From positions 1-60,909 of the forward strand of contig CANOCU010000015.1 in the NCBI GenBank assembly GCA_947564645.1: 60,909 nucleotides of DNA. Reading direction: 5' to 3'. The stretch is from an uncultured Lachnospiraceae bacterium. GTDB lineage: Bacteria > Bacillota > Clostridia > Lachnospirales > Lachnospiraceae. The notes below the pieces were generated by a model, which searched no databases, was not told the origin of the DNA, and was given only the letters and a program-made list of their open reading frames with translations. A program made the translations under genes and the position numbers. Below are positions 1-8,263 of the stretch, piece after piece; within the stretch, counting starts at the first letter, position 1, and each line of letters starts with the position of its first letter.

Positions 1-2
1 AC

Positions 3-1795
3 CAGAATGTTTTTATTGACTGTGAATCTCTTTTATATAATATTGAAGAGGAAAGTCGAAGGTTTGTGGAAACCAGTTGCTATTACGAATGTTTGGACAT
101 TCTCGAAAAAGAGAGGATGCTGCTTCTGTTAGGAATGCCTGGTACAGGAAAGACCATGACTACCAAAATGCTTGCGATATTTTATGCTTCAAAGGGGTAT
201 AGAATCCGTTACACAACGAATGGAGATATAAGCGATATCAAAAATGCGATTTCGACACAAAAGGATTTATCTGAAATGAACTTTTAAGTTTGGCTAAATA
301 TGTTGCCTGTCACAAGAATAAGAAATTGATTATGAACTCCCGTGTGACTATCTTTCAACAGGCAAAAGAACATGTTATTGAATTTAAGCAATTTTCGGAA
401 GATGAAAGATTTAAGATCAAAATATTAGACATGGGAAAGTTATCCATTTCAGATAAAGGAAGGATTTTTCATAACCATATTTATTTCAAAGGTTTGCCGG
501 CGGCATATTATCAGGATATATTAAAGGATTTTCATTACAGGGAAGTTGTTAAACACAATAATTATACGCCACGTATAATGGAATTCGTTACACGGGAATA
601 TAATTTTAAAAAGGTCTCCAGTGACCATTATTATGAATATGTAATTCAGTGTTTGGACAACCCGACAGAAATATGGCAGGATGAATTTTCAGAAAAACTG
701 CAGCAGGAAGACAGGATTTTTCTGACAACCTTATATTCACTGACGGATACCAGTATAGATGAAGATATACTTAAGCGGGCATTCAATTACAGGTTAAGCC
801 AGAATACTTTTGTAGATACAAGCAGGAATGTATGGGAGGACGTTCTTAAACGGTTAGAGGATGCATTCATACAGATTATAGATAAAAACCGGAAAAAAGA
901 AATAGGGGTAATTAATCCATCCGTGAATGATTTTTTAAGAGAATACCTACAGAAAAATGATATAGAAAGAGAAAATATCAGGAAAAATGTCACGGAATAT
1001 GAGCAGATAAAACGTGGATTTTCTGTAAGCATGAAAGACATAGTTCAAGCAGGAAAAGCAAATTTATACAACTATGCCAACCAGAACGAAGAAATGTATG
1101 TTATATTGACTTATATCTGTAAGCTTGAAGTGTTTCATGACAATTACAAATATGTAGTTGAAAGATTTTTTCAAACCTTGCCATATAGTTTCTTCGAAGG
1201 AATGATGGGAAGATGTGAGATACTTATCAGATTGCTTTTGGATAAATTTGATGCATTTTATCATACATATGATTGCTTGGACGATAGTTCATTAATGAAG
1301 TTTTTCTGGAGTTTAAATTTAGAGGAGTTTCAAAATTTCATTGAATTAGCGGAAAAATATGATATCGATTTCTTCTATGCAAAATATAGGGGTGTGTTTG
1401 TCGAAACGTTAGAGGAGGCAATTCTTGTATATATGGAAGATGTGGAAGCGGATGATTATTATGGAGATTATGATGTAGGTGACCTTTTAAAACATAATAT
1501 GAGATATAATGGTTATTATGAGGAATTAGATAAACAATCTGTTGTGAATACTGTATGTGAATGGATAAAAGAAGATGTGGAAAAGGAAGTTTCTGAAATG
1601 ATTGAAAATCTTCCGTAGGATATTTTAGATAAAATTAAAATTTCAAAAAGTAACGTAAAGGTAGATAAGTCGGATGTTGAGGAGTATATAGAAAGTTATT
1701 TGGAGCCATCAGTGCCTGAATATGACCATCATGAAATGGATTATGATTATGGGATTATTGGGGAGATGGACATACTGGATTGTATTTTTAAATAG
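3..1795 (+). pseudogene. Broken STAND-type P-loop NTPase (nSTAND3-like), 5' end outside window
   Basis: The frame is open from base 3, so the gene starts to the left of the window. Walker A (GMPGTGKT) lies near base 138. The first frame stops at 287, and homologous-looking sequence resumes one frame over from about 275, with an SR motif (KLIMNSR) typical of STAND/NACHT-like NTPases. The segment expected to hold Walker B is missing, so a deletion with frameshift is inferred between about 265 and 280. A second lesion is an in-frame TAG at 1616-1618. Coding sequence continues in the same frame past it for 58 codons to a TAG at 1793-1795. The C-terminal part is AT-rich, helical and acidic with no recognised domain. 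STAND NTPases often act in anti-phage or conflict systems; this copy should be dead. Assignment to nSTAND3 is from pattern recognition only. Confidence 0.75.
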
Positions 1796-1848
1796 GCATT
1801 ACAAGTTTATTTCGATAGGGGGTTAATGGCTGTATAGAAAATTTTATT

Positions 1849-1875
1849 AATTCGGTAATTATCAATTACCGAATT
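1849..1875. repeat. Perfect 12-bp inverted repeat with 3-nt loop
   Basis: The arms AATTCGGTAATT and AATTACCGAATT are separated by ATC. The element ends just before the AAAGGAGA ribosome site of the DUF1016 gene. No T-run follows, so it is not a typical intrinsic terminator. It could be an operator, a target of the neighbouring nuclease, or an RNA hairpin at the leader end. Confidence 0.85.
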
Positions 1876-1894
1876 GGAAAAGGAGATATCTGAT

Positions 1895-2938
1895 ATGCAG
1901 GATGTGAAAAGTAGTGATAAGTTTTATACCCGGGTTGCGCAATTATTCCGGGAGGCAAAACGCAAAATGAGCATGTCGGTAAACATGGCTATGGTTTATT
2001 CTTATTATGAAGCTGGACGGATGATTATAGATGAGGAACAAAACGGCAGTGAGCGTGCTGCCTATGGGAAATACATTCTTCAGGAATTGTCCAGTCGGCT
2101 GACACAAGAATTTGGCAGGGGATTTTCTTATGAAAATTTAAAACTTATGCGCCGTTTCTATATGGTATATTCGAAAGACGTAATTTCAGATTCAGCCTTT
2201 TCAAATTCGGAGCAGCTTTCAATGACTGTTGAGGGAAGGCGGTTTTACTTAAGCTGGTCACATTATCTTATTCTGATGCGTATAAATAATGTAGAAGAAC
2301 GTCATTTCTATGAAATAGAAGCATACCGGAATGGATGGAGTAAAGATGAACTTGGGCGGCAATATGGCAGTTCCCTATATGAAAGGCTTGCATTAAGCAG
2401 GGAGAAAGAGGAGGTAATGCGCCTTGCTTTGGAAGGACAGCAGATCGAAAAGCCGGATGATATTTTTAAGGATCCCTATGTCCTGGAATTTACCGGATTA
2501 CCGGAAGAACCTGTTTATTCAGAAACCGATCTGGAAAAGCGTCTGATAGACAATTTGCAGATGTTTTTGCTGGAATTGGGGAGAGGCTTTACTTTTGTGG
2601 GACGTCAGGTGCGGTTTACATTTGAAGAAGAGCATTATAGAGTGGATCTGGTATTTTTTAACCGTCTGTTAAGATGTTTTGTCTTATTTGATTTAAAGGT
2701 CGGCCAGCTGAAGCATCAAGATATTGGGCAAATGCAGATGTATGTAAATTATTACGACAGGAAAGTAAAGCTTGAGGATGAAAACCCAACAATAGGAATC
2801 ATTATTTGTAAGGATAAAAAAGACGCGGTGGTAGAAATGACTTTGCCGGAAGACAATAATCAGATATTTGCGAGCAAATATCAAACGGTGCTTCCAAGCA
2901 AGGAAGAACTGCGGCAGTTGATGAGTGAGAAAGAATAA
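1895..2938 (+). CDS. DUF1016 / YhcG-type PD-(D/E)XK nuclease family protein
   Basis: A 347-residue protein with the two-part DUF1016 layout. An N-terminal helical DNA-binding-like region (about residues 5-150) is followed by a PD-(D/E)XK nuclease domain (about 170-335). Visible nuclease residues are D251 (RVDLVFF) and D266-L-K268, followed by a Q-rich helix (QDIGQMQMY). The start is ATG 1895 because AAAGGAGA lies 8 nt upstream; an in-frame TTG at 1874 has no ribosome site. YhcG-family proteins are widespread in mobile and defence islands and are presumed DNA-cleaving, but their biological role is poorly settled. The gene lies between a dead STAND NTPase and a dead integrase, so it is probably the last intact cargo of an old island. 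Confidence 0.85.
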   Translation: MQDVKSSDKFYTRVAQLFREAKRKMSMSVNMAMVYSYYEAGRMIIDEEQNGSERAAYGKYILQELSSRLTQEFGRGFSYENLKLMRRFYMVYSKDVISDSAFSNSEQLSMTVEGRRFYLSWSHYLILMRINNVEERHFYEIEAYRNGWSKDELGRQYGSSLYERLALSREKEEVMRLALEGQQIEKPDDIFKDPYVLEFTGLPEEPVYSETDLEKRLIDNLQMFLLELGRGFTFVGRQVRFTFEEEHYRVDLVFFNRLLRCFVLFDLKVGQLKHQDIGQMQMYVNYYDRKVKLEDENPTIGIIICKDKKDAVVEMTLPEDNNQIFASKYQTVLPSKEELRQLMSEKE

Positions 2939-2970
2939 GTTTATGATATAGAAAAAAGAGTATTATTGAA

Positions 2971-3007
2971 AGGCACCATAGAAGCAAAATCTTACGGTGT
3001 CTTTTTT
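2971..3007 (+). terminator. Probable intrinsic terminator after the DUF1016 gene
   Basis: AGGCACC pairs with GGTGTCT (one G-T pair) around an 18-nt loop, followed by a run of six T. The stem is only 7 bp, so strength is uncertain. Confidence 0.5.
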
Positions 3008-3040
3008 CAGTGATCAAGAAGATATTTTTTTAGTTTTTAC

Positions 3041-3562
3041 TTGACAAAAGCAGAGATGATAGGGCTTACGTGGTTGGATATTGACATGAAGAATAAACAG
3101 GTCAGCATCAACCATCAGCTTATCTACAGGAATCCGGGGGAAGGGAGCAGGCTCTGTGTCACAGCTTCCAAGACCGAGGCAGGTGTAAGGGATATTCCCA
3201 TGACAGCCAGTGTCAGAAAGGCTTTGCGGACGCCACTTGCAGCCCAGCGCAGTCAACAACGTGCTTTACAATATCGTGGATGCTTATAATAAGCAGGAAG
3301 CGGCGAAAGCGAAAAAGGAGCATCGCAAGCCAGAGATGATGCCGAGAATATCAGCCCATATTTTAAGGCATACAGGATGCACCAGAATGGCGGAGCGTGG
3401 GATGGATGTAAAGGTATTGCAGTACATCATGGGACATGCAAATATAGCGGTCACCTGTAGTAGTAACTGATGGTAACTACTACGGAAGTTTACAATCATA
3501 TCACGGAATATGCGAGAATAGAAAAGGAAATATTGAAGATGAAAGACCTGATGGCGATATAA
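3041..3562 (+). pseudogene. Decayed tyrosine recombinase (phage/ICE-type integrase), C-terminal part
   Basis: Only the catalytic half remains. The first piece (from 3041) matches the region after the first catalytic Arg (IGLTWLDIDMKNKQ) and runs to VRKAL near 3230. The frame then changes, with apparent loss of sequence, to a piece carrying HxLRHT, the second catalytic Arg (HILRHTGCTRMAERGMD) and the GH motif. After IAVT at about 3453 a 28-nt insert brings stop codons. The reading then resumes with TTEVYNHITEYAR, which holds the presumed nucleophile Tyr, and ends at TAA 3560-3562. The N-terminal arm-binding and core-binding domains are absent. The gene cannot make an active enzyme and marks a degraded integrative element. 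Confidence 0.85.
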
Positions 3563-3726
3563 GCCACAAGACATTATCTGATGAAATCAGATACGGAACC
3601 GTACCCCAAATTTTTTCACAAATGGGGTATGGATGGGGTATAACACCCGTTATTCAGCGTTTTACAGAGATTTAAGAACCTGCAAACCCGCATAAACACT
3701 GGGTTTGCAAAATTTTAATAAAATAA
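3563..3726. other. Non-coding stretch after the integrase remnant
   Basis: No gene is seen. An imperfect inverted repeat (TACCCCAAATTT / AAATGGGGTA, about 3602-3633) and a perfect 8-bp hairpin (GCAAACCC 3682-3689, GGGTTTGC 3701-3708, then AAAATTTT) are present. The hairpin may end leftover integrase transcripts or mark an old element boundary. No tRNA fragment is recognisable as an attachment site. Confidence 0.5.
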
Positions 3727-3753
3727 TTAGCACTCACCTCTTGACAGTGCTAA
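3727..3753 (+). promoter_or_regulatory. CIRCE element (HrcA operator) of clpB
   Basis: TTAGCACTC, a 9-nt spacer and CAGTGCTAA match the CIRCE consensus (TTAGCACTC-N9-GAGTGCTAA) at all but one position. CIRCE is the operator of the heat-shock repressor HrcA. Its right arm overlaps the -35 box of the clpB promoter, so repressor binding would block RNA polymerase. Confidence 0.92.
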
Positions 3754-3769
3754 CAATCCGATGTATTGT
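3741..3769 (+). promoter_or_regulatory. Sigma-A-type promoter of clpB
   Basis: A consensus -35 TTGACA (3741-3746), a 17-nt spacer and -10 TATTGT (3764-3769). The predicted start is near 3776, giving a leader of about 110 nt. Confidence 0.8.
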
Positions 3770-3849
3770 GATAGTGTCAGTAGAACAAATGATGCATAGG
3801 AAAGCAGCAGAATATAGGATAAGAATTTGCAGGATACTGCAATAGTACA

Positions 3850-3870
3850 GGATGACAGACATTGTCATCC
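3850..3870 (+). promoter_or_regulatory. Hairpin in clpB leader next to the ribosome site
   Basis: GGATGACA and TGTCATCC form a perfect 8-bp stem with a 5-nt loop, ending 2 nt before the AAGGAGG ribosome site (3873-3879). It could protect the mRNA 5' region or affect ribosome access; it does not itself pair with the ribosome site. Confidence 0.6.
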
Positions 3871-3885
3871 CGAAGGAGGGAGACT

Positions 3886-6471
3886 ATGAATCTGACAAAA
3901 TTTACCCAGAAATCCATGCAGGCAGTACAGCAGTGCGAGAAACTGGCCTACGAATACGGGAATCAGGAGATTGAGCAAGAACACCTGTTATATAGCCTGC
4001 TCACGATCGATGACAGCCTGATTCTGAAACTGATCGAAAAGATGGAAATACAGAAGGAATACTTTACGGACCGCGTGGAACAGGGAATCCGCAAGCGGAC
4101 GAAGGTGCAGGGCGGACAGATCTATATCGGGCAGGATCTGAACAAGGTGCTGATCGGTGCGGAGGATGAGGCCAGGGCGCTGGGAGATGAGTATGTCTCC
4201 GTGGAACATCTGTTTTTGGCCATGCTGAAACATCCGAACAGAGAGATCAAGGAGATCTTCCGGGAGTTTGGCATTACGAGAGAGCGTTTTCTGCAGGCGC
4301 TGTCCACGGTGCGGGGCAACCAGAGAGTCACTTCGGACAATCCGGAAGCGACCTATGATACATTGGAGAAATACGGGCAGGATCTGGTGGAGCGGGCGCG
4401 CAGCCAGAAGCTCGATCCCGTGATCGGCCGGGATAATGAGATCCGCAATGTGATCCGGATCCTTTCCCGGAAGACGAAGAACAATCCGGTCCTGATCGGA
4501 GAACCGGGTGTCGGTAAGACCGCGGTTGCGGAAGGACTGGCACAGCGTATCGTCAGAGGCGACGTGCCGGAAGGGTTGAAAGACAAGAAGATCTTCTCAC
4601 TGGATATGGGCGCTCTGGTGGCGGGTGCGAAATACCGCGGTGAGTTTGAGGAACGTCTGAAAGCGGTACTGGACGACGTGAAGAACAGCGACGGGCAGAT
4701 CATTCTTTTTATCGATGAGCTGCATACGATCGTGGGGGCAGGCAAGACGGATGGCGCCATGGATGCCGGAAATATGTTGAAGCCTATGCTGGCAAGGGGA
4801 GAGCTGCATTGTATCGGCGCCACCACACTGGATGAATACCGTCAGTATATTGAGAAGGATGCCGCATTGGAGAGACGTTTTCAGCCGGTCATGGTGGATG
4901 AGCCGACGGTGGAAGATACGATCTCCATCCTGCGTGGTTTGAAGGAACGCTATGAGGTGTTCCATGGCGTGAAGATCATGGATAATGCACTGGTCAGTGC
5001 GGCGGTGCTCTCGAACCGCTATATTTCCGACCGTTTTTTGCCGGATAAGGCGATCGACCTGGTGGATGAGGCCTGTGCACTGATCAAGACGGAATTGGAT
5101 TCCATGCCGACGGAGCTGGACGAACTGCAGCGCAGGGTGATGCAGCTCGAGATTGAAGAGACGGCTTTGAAGAAAGAAGAAGATACGCTGAGCAGAGAGC
5201 GTCTGTCCAATCTGCAGCGGGAGCTTGCGGAGTTAAAAGAAGAGCTGAAAAACCGTATGGCGCAGTGGGAAAACGAGAAGGCCTCCGTGGAGAAACTGTC
5301 TAAAATGCGTGAGGAGATCGATGAGATCAACAACCAGATTCAGATCGCACAGCGGGAGGGCGATTACGAGAAGGCGGCCGAGCTCAGTTATGGCAGACTG
5401 CCGGCTTTGAAGCAGCAGCTGGAGATTGAAGAAGAACAGGTGAAATCAAAAGATCTGTCACTGGTGCATGAGAGTGTATCCGATGAGGAAATCTCGCGGA
5501 TCATTTCCCGCTGGACGGGCATTCCGGTGTCCAAGCTGACCGAGAGTGAGCGGAATAAGACTCTGCATCTGGATGACGAACTGCATAAACGGGTAATCGG
5601 CCAGGATGAAGGCGTGACAAAGGTAACAGATGCTATTATTCGATCCAAGGCAGGGATCAAAGATCCCACCAAGCCGATCGGGTCCTTCCTGTTCCTGGGG
5701 CCTACCGGTGTGGGTAAGACAGAACTTGCCAAGGCGCTAGCGGCATCCCTGTTTGACGATGAGACCAATATGGTGCGGATCGATATGAGTGAGTATATGG
5801 AGAAATATTCGGTATCCAGACTGATCGGGGCACCTCCCGGATATGTCGGCTATGAGGAAGGAGGACAGCTGACTGAGGCAGTCAGAAGGAAACCGTACTC
5901 GGTGGTGCTCTTTGACGAGATAGAGAAAGCACATCCGGATGTGTTCAACGTGCTGCTGCAGGTTCTGGATGACGGAAGGATCACTGATTCCCAGGGAAGA
6001 ACGGTTGATTTTAAGAATACGATTCTGATCATGACATCGAATATCGGGGCAAATTATCTTCTGGATGGCATCGATGCACAGGGAGCGATCACAGAGGAAG
6101 CGGAGCGGATGGTCATGGGAGATCTGCGGAATCATTTCCGACCGGAATTTCTCAACAGACTGGATGAGACGATTCTCTTCAAGCCGTTGACGAAAGACAA
6201 TATCGGCGGCATTATCCGTCTGATCGTGGACGATCTGAACAGGCGGCTTGCAGACAGGGAGCTGCAGATTGAACTGACGCCGGAAGCGGAGCGGTTCATT
6301 GTGGAGAATGCGTATGACCCGGTTTATGGTGCGAGACCGTTGAAGCGTTATATACAGAAGTATGTGGAGACCCTGTCGGCGAAATTGATCCTGGCAGATC
6401 AGGTGAGCAGTAAGGATACAATACTGATTGTTATGGAAAACGGCAGGCTGGCTGCAAAGCGAAAAGGATAA
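3886..6471 (+). CDS. clpB: ATP-dependent disaggregase ClpB
   Basis: An 861-residue cytoplasmic Hsp100 disaggregase that works with DnaK/DnaJ/GrpE to rescue aggregated proteins. Domain order is complete. A Clp N-domain (about 1-150) is followed by NBD1 with Walker A GEPGVGKT at 205-212 and Walker B-type LFIDELH. A coiled-coil middle domain (about 410-525) marks ClpB rather than ClpA or ClpC. NBD2 has Walker A GPTGVGKT at 605-612 and [11 protein letters not shown], and the C-terminal D2-small domain follows. The start is ATG 3886, 6 nt after AAGGAGG; an in-frame TTG at 3862 lies inside the leader hairpin. Regulation by HrcA is indicated by the CIRCE site. The gene is monocistronic, with a strong terminator downstream. 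Confidence 0.97.
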   Translation: MNLTKFTQKSMQAVQQCEKLAYEYGNQEIEQEHLLYSLLTIDDSLILKLIEKMEIQKEYFTDRVEQGIRKRTKVQGGQIYIGQDLNKVLIGAEDEARALGDEYVSVEHLFLAMLKHPNREIKEIFREFGITRERFLQALSTVRGNQRVTSDNPEATYDTLEKYGQDLVERARSQKLDPVIGRDNEIRNVIRILSRKTKNNPVLIGEPGVGKTAVAEGLAQRIVRGDVPEGLKDKKIFSLDMGALVAGAKYRGEFEERLKAVLDDVKNSDGQIILFIDELHTIVGAGKTDGAMDAGNMLKPMLARGELHCIGATTLDEYRQYIEKDAALERRFQPVMVDEPTVEDTISILRGLKERYEVFHGVKIMDNALVSAAVLSNRYISDRFLPDKAIDLVDEACALIKTELDSMPTELDELQRRVMQLEIEETALKKEEDTLSRERLSNLQRELAELKEELKNRMAQWENEKASVEKLSKMREEIDEINNQIQIAQREGDYEKAAELSYGRLPALKQQLEIEEEQVKSKDLSLVHESVSDEEISRIISRWTGIPVSKLTESERNKTLHLDDELHKRVIGQDEGVTKVTDAIIRSKAGIKDPTKPIGSFLFLGPTGVGKTELAKALAASLFDDETNMVRIDMSEYMEKYSVSRLIGAPPGYVGYEEGGQLTEAVRRKPYSVVLFDEIEKAHPDVFNVLLQVLDDGRITDSQGRTVDFKNTILIMTSNIGANYLLDGIDAQGAITEEAERMVMGDLRNHFRPEFLNRLDETILFKPLTKDNIGGIIRLIVDDLNRRLADRELQIELTPEAERFIVENAYDPVYGARPLKRYIQKYVETLSAKLILADQVSSKDTILIVMENGRLAAKRKG

Positions 6472-6575
6472 ACAACAATCGTGATGGTATAGCAGATGTA
6501 ATTGCAAAGACGGATGTAGGATATGGAGGAGTAAGGATTGTAAGAATATTGAAAATACCATATGTAATGTTAGGA

Positions 6576-6609
6576 GCCTTCCCGGAATAACAAATTCGGG
6601 AAGGCTTTT
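6576..6609 (+). terminator. Intrinsic terminator of clpB
   Basis: GCCTTCCCG pairs with CGGGAAGGC around a short loop and is followed by TTTT. It lies 104 nt after the clpB stop. Confidence 0.85.
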
Positions 6610-6757
6610 CCGTATAAATCCGATATGGAGCAAACGCAGATTGTATGTTAAAATGTAGGTGCATGTCTTTTTGAAGGTAATCATGCAAAAATGTGATATT
6701 TATTAAATCTTCATTTAAGTAGCATGTGATACAAAGCATAAAAAGGAGGAAAGAGGG

Positions 6758-7927
6758 ATGAAATATCCAAAATTTCTGCAGGAAAAAGGAACCATTGCAT
6801 TCGTGGCTCCGTCTTTTGGCTGCGCGATCGAGCCTTATAGAAGCGGATTTGAAAGGGCCCAGGAGAAATGGCGGAAACAGGGCTATTCTCTGGAATTTGG
6901 GCCGAACTGCTACGCGGCTGACGGTGTGGGGATCAGCAGTACGCCAAAGAACTGCGGCAGCGAATTGACGGAATATTACTGTAACACAACGAGTGATTGC
7001 ATAATTTCCTGCGGCGGCGGGGAGCTGATGTGCGAAATTCTGGATTATGTAAACTTTGAGAAGATAAAAAATGCAGTCCCCAAATGGTATATGGGATATT
7101 CGGATAACACGAATATGACGTTTCTTCTGACGACATTGTGCGATACGGCTGCTATTTATGGGCCCTGTGCCGCTGCCTTTGGTATGGAACCGCCTCATGC
7201 ATCGCTGGAGGACGCTATGATGCTCCTGAAGGGGCAGAAACTGACCATGCAGGGGTATGATAAGTGGGAGCGGGAATCGTTAAAGGATGAGGAGCACCCC
7301 TACGAGCCCTACAATCTCACGGAAACGTCTGTTATAAAATATATCCTGCCCGATGGAAGGACCAATGTAGACAGCATTGCGGCAGAGAAAGCATGTGAAA
7401 AAAGCATATGTGATTTTATGTCGGAAATAAATAGACCAGATGGGTCAATCCCTAATTGCCGCAGTACAGCGAAAGAAAAACAGCTGAGTGGAACAAATGT
7501 TATTGATTTTAGCGGCAGACTGCTGGGAGGCTGTGTGGACTGCCTCGTAAATCTGACCGGTACGAAGTATGACAAGGTTACCGAGTTTGCCGAGCGCTAC
7601 AAGGAAGATGGTATCCTGTGGTTCCTGGAAGCCTGTGACCTGAACCTGATGAGCATCCGGCGGGCTATGTGGCAGATGGAGCATGCCGGTTGGTTCCGTT
7701 ATTGTAAGGGGTTCCTGATCGGCAGGCCTCGTATCGGTATGGATAGTGAAGAATTCGGTATTGACCGTTATCAGGCAGTATATGAGATGCTGCGCCAGTA
7801 TCGTGTGCCGGTGATGATGGATCTGGATATCGGTCATCTGCCGCCGATGATGCCGTTAGTCTGCGGCAGTATGGCCCGGGTCGTAAGTGATGGCAGAACC
7901 TACAGTGTGGAGATGGAACTGCGATAG
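6758..7927 (+). CDS. S66-family LD-carboxypeptidase (LdcA/MccF-like)
   Basis: A 389-residue protein with the S66 serine-peptidase triad in order: S115 in GYSDNT, E291 in LEACDLN and H360 in DIGHLPPMMP. The N-terminal strand (GTIAFVAPSFG) and the CGGGELM loop are typical. LdcA-type enzymes remove the terminal D-Ala from muropeptides during wall recycling; MccF-type relatives cleave microcin C7 adducts. The protein is longer than LdcA, with about 70 extra residues between Ser and Glu (roughly 170-245), which resembles the long MccF-like branch. No signal peptide, so cytoplasmic. AAAAGGAGGAAAGAGGG precedes the ATG. The DUF4250 gene follows after 15 nt and is probably cotranscribed. Confidence 0.9.
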   Translation: MKYPKFLQEKGTIAFVAPSFGCAIEPYRSGFERAQEKWRKQGYSLEFGPNCYAADGVGISSTPKNCGSELTEYYCNTTSDCIISCGGGELMCEILDYVNFEKIKNAVPKWYMGYSDNTNMTFLLTTLCDTAAIYGPCAAAFGMEPPHASLEDAMMLLKGQKLTMQGYDKWERESLKDEEHPYEPYNLTETSVIKYILPDGRTNVDSIAAEKACEKSICDFMSEINRPDGSIPNCRSTAKEKQLSGTNVIDFSGRLLGGCVDCLVNLTGTKYDKVTEFAERYKEDGILWFLEACDLNLMSIRRAMWQMEHAGWFRYCKGFLIGRPRIGMDSEEFGIDRYQAVYEMLRQYRVPVMMDLDIGHLPPMMPLVCGSMARVVSDGRTYSVEMELR

Positions 7928-7942
7928 AGAGGAGGAAGAGCC

Positions 7943-8116
7943 ATGATACCAAAAGACCCTGTTATGTTATTAAGCTTTCTTAATTTGAAGTTACGGGATT
8001 TCTATGGAAATCTGGAAGCGCTCTGCGAGGACCTGGAGCTGGACCGGGAAGAGGTCGAGAAGAAACTGGCTGCATTGGATTATCATTATGACAGCGAAAG
8101 AAACCAGTTTATATAA
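7943..8116 (+). CDS. DUF4250 domain-containing small protein
   Basis: A 57-residue protein starting MIPKDPVMLLSFLN and ending YDSERNQFI, the characteristic ends of DUF4250, a short family common in Clostridia. The function is unknown. It is acidic and helical with no membrane segment or Cys cluster. A GGAGGAAGAG ribosome site lies just upstream of the ATG. It follows the S66 peptidase gene by 15 nt, so the two likely share a transcript. Confidence 0.88.
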   Translation: MIPKDPVMLLSFLNLKLRDFYGNLEALCEDLELDREEVEKKLAALDYHYDSERNQFI

Positions 8117-8263
8117 ATAACAGCCGATTATATAAATGGCAACAGATTACATAAATAACAGCAGATCTGGAGGTTAATAGATCTGGAAGTTAATATGTCC
8201 ATTACCCACCCCTTCTTTTTATGGGTATTGGTGTATAGATTGAGAAGAAGGGGAGGGAGAAGG

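Noticed and set aside
3563-3726. tRNA or attachment site next to the integrase remnant
   Set aside because: No cloverleaf or duplicated core could be identified; only hairpins are present.
6480-6590. Forward open frame after clpB reading DGIADVIAKTDVGYGGV and ending AFPE at the terminator
   Set aside because: It looks protein-like but has no start codon or ribosome site, and its end coincides with the terminator stem. I cannot link it to a family.
5737-6684. Long open frame antisense to the end of clpB
   Set aside because: It lies opposite a highly conserved gene, has no ribosome site and no recognisable domain. High-GC third codon positions on the coding strand readily keep such frames open.
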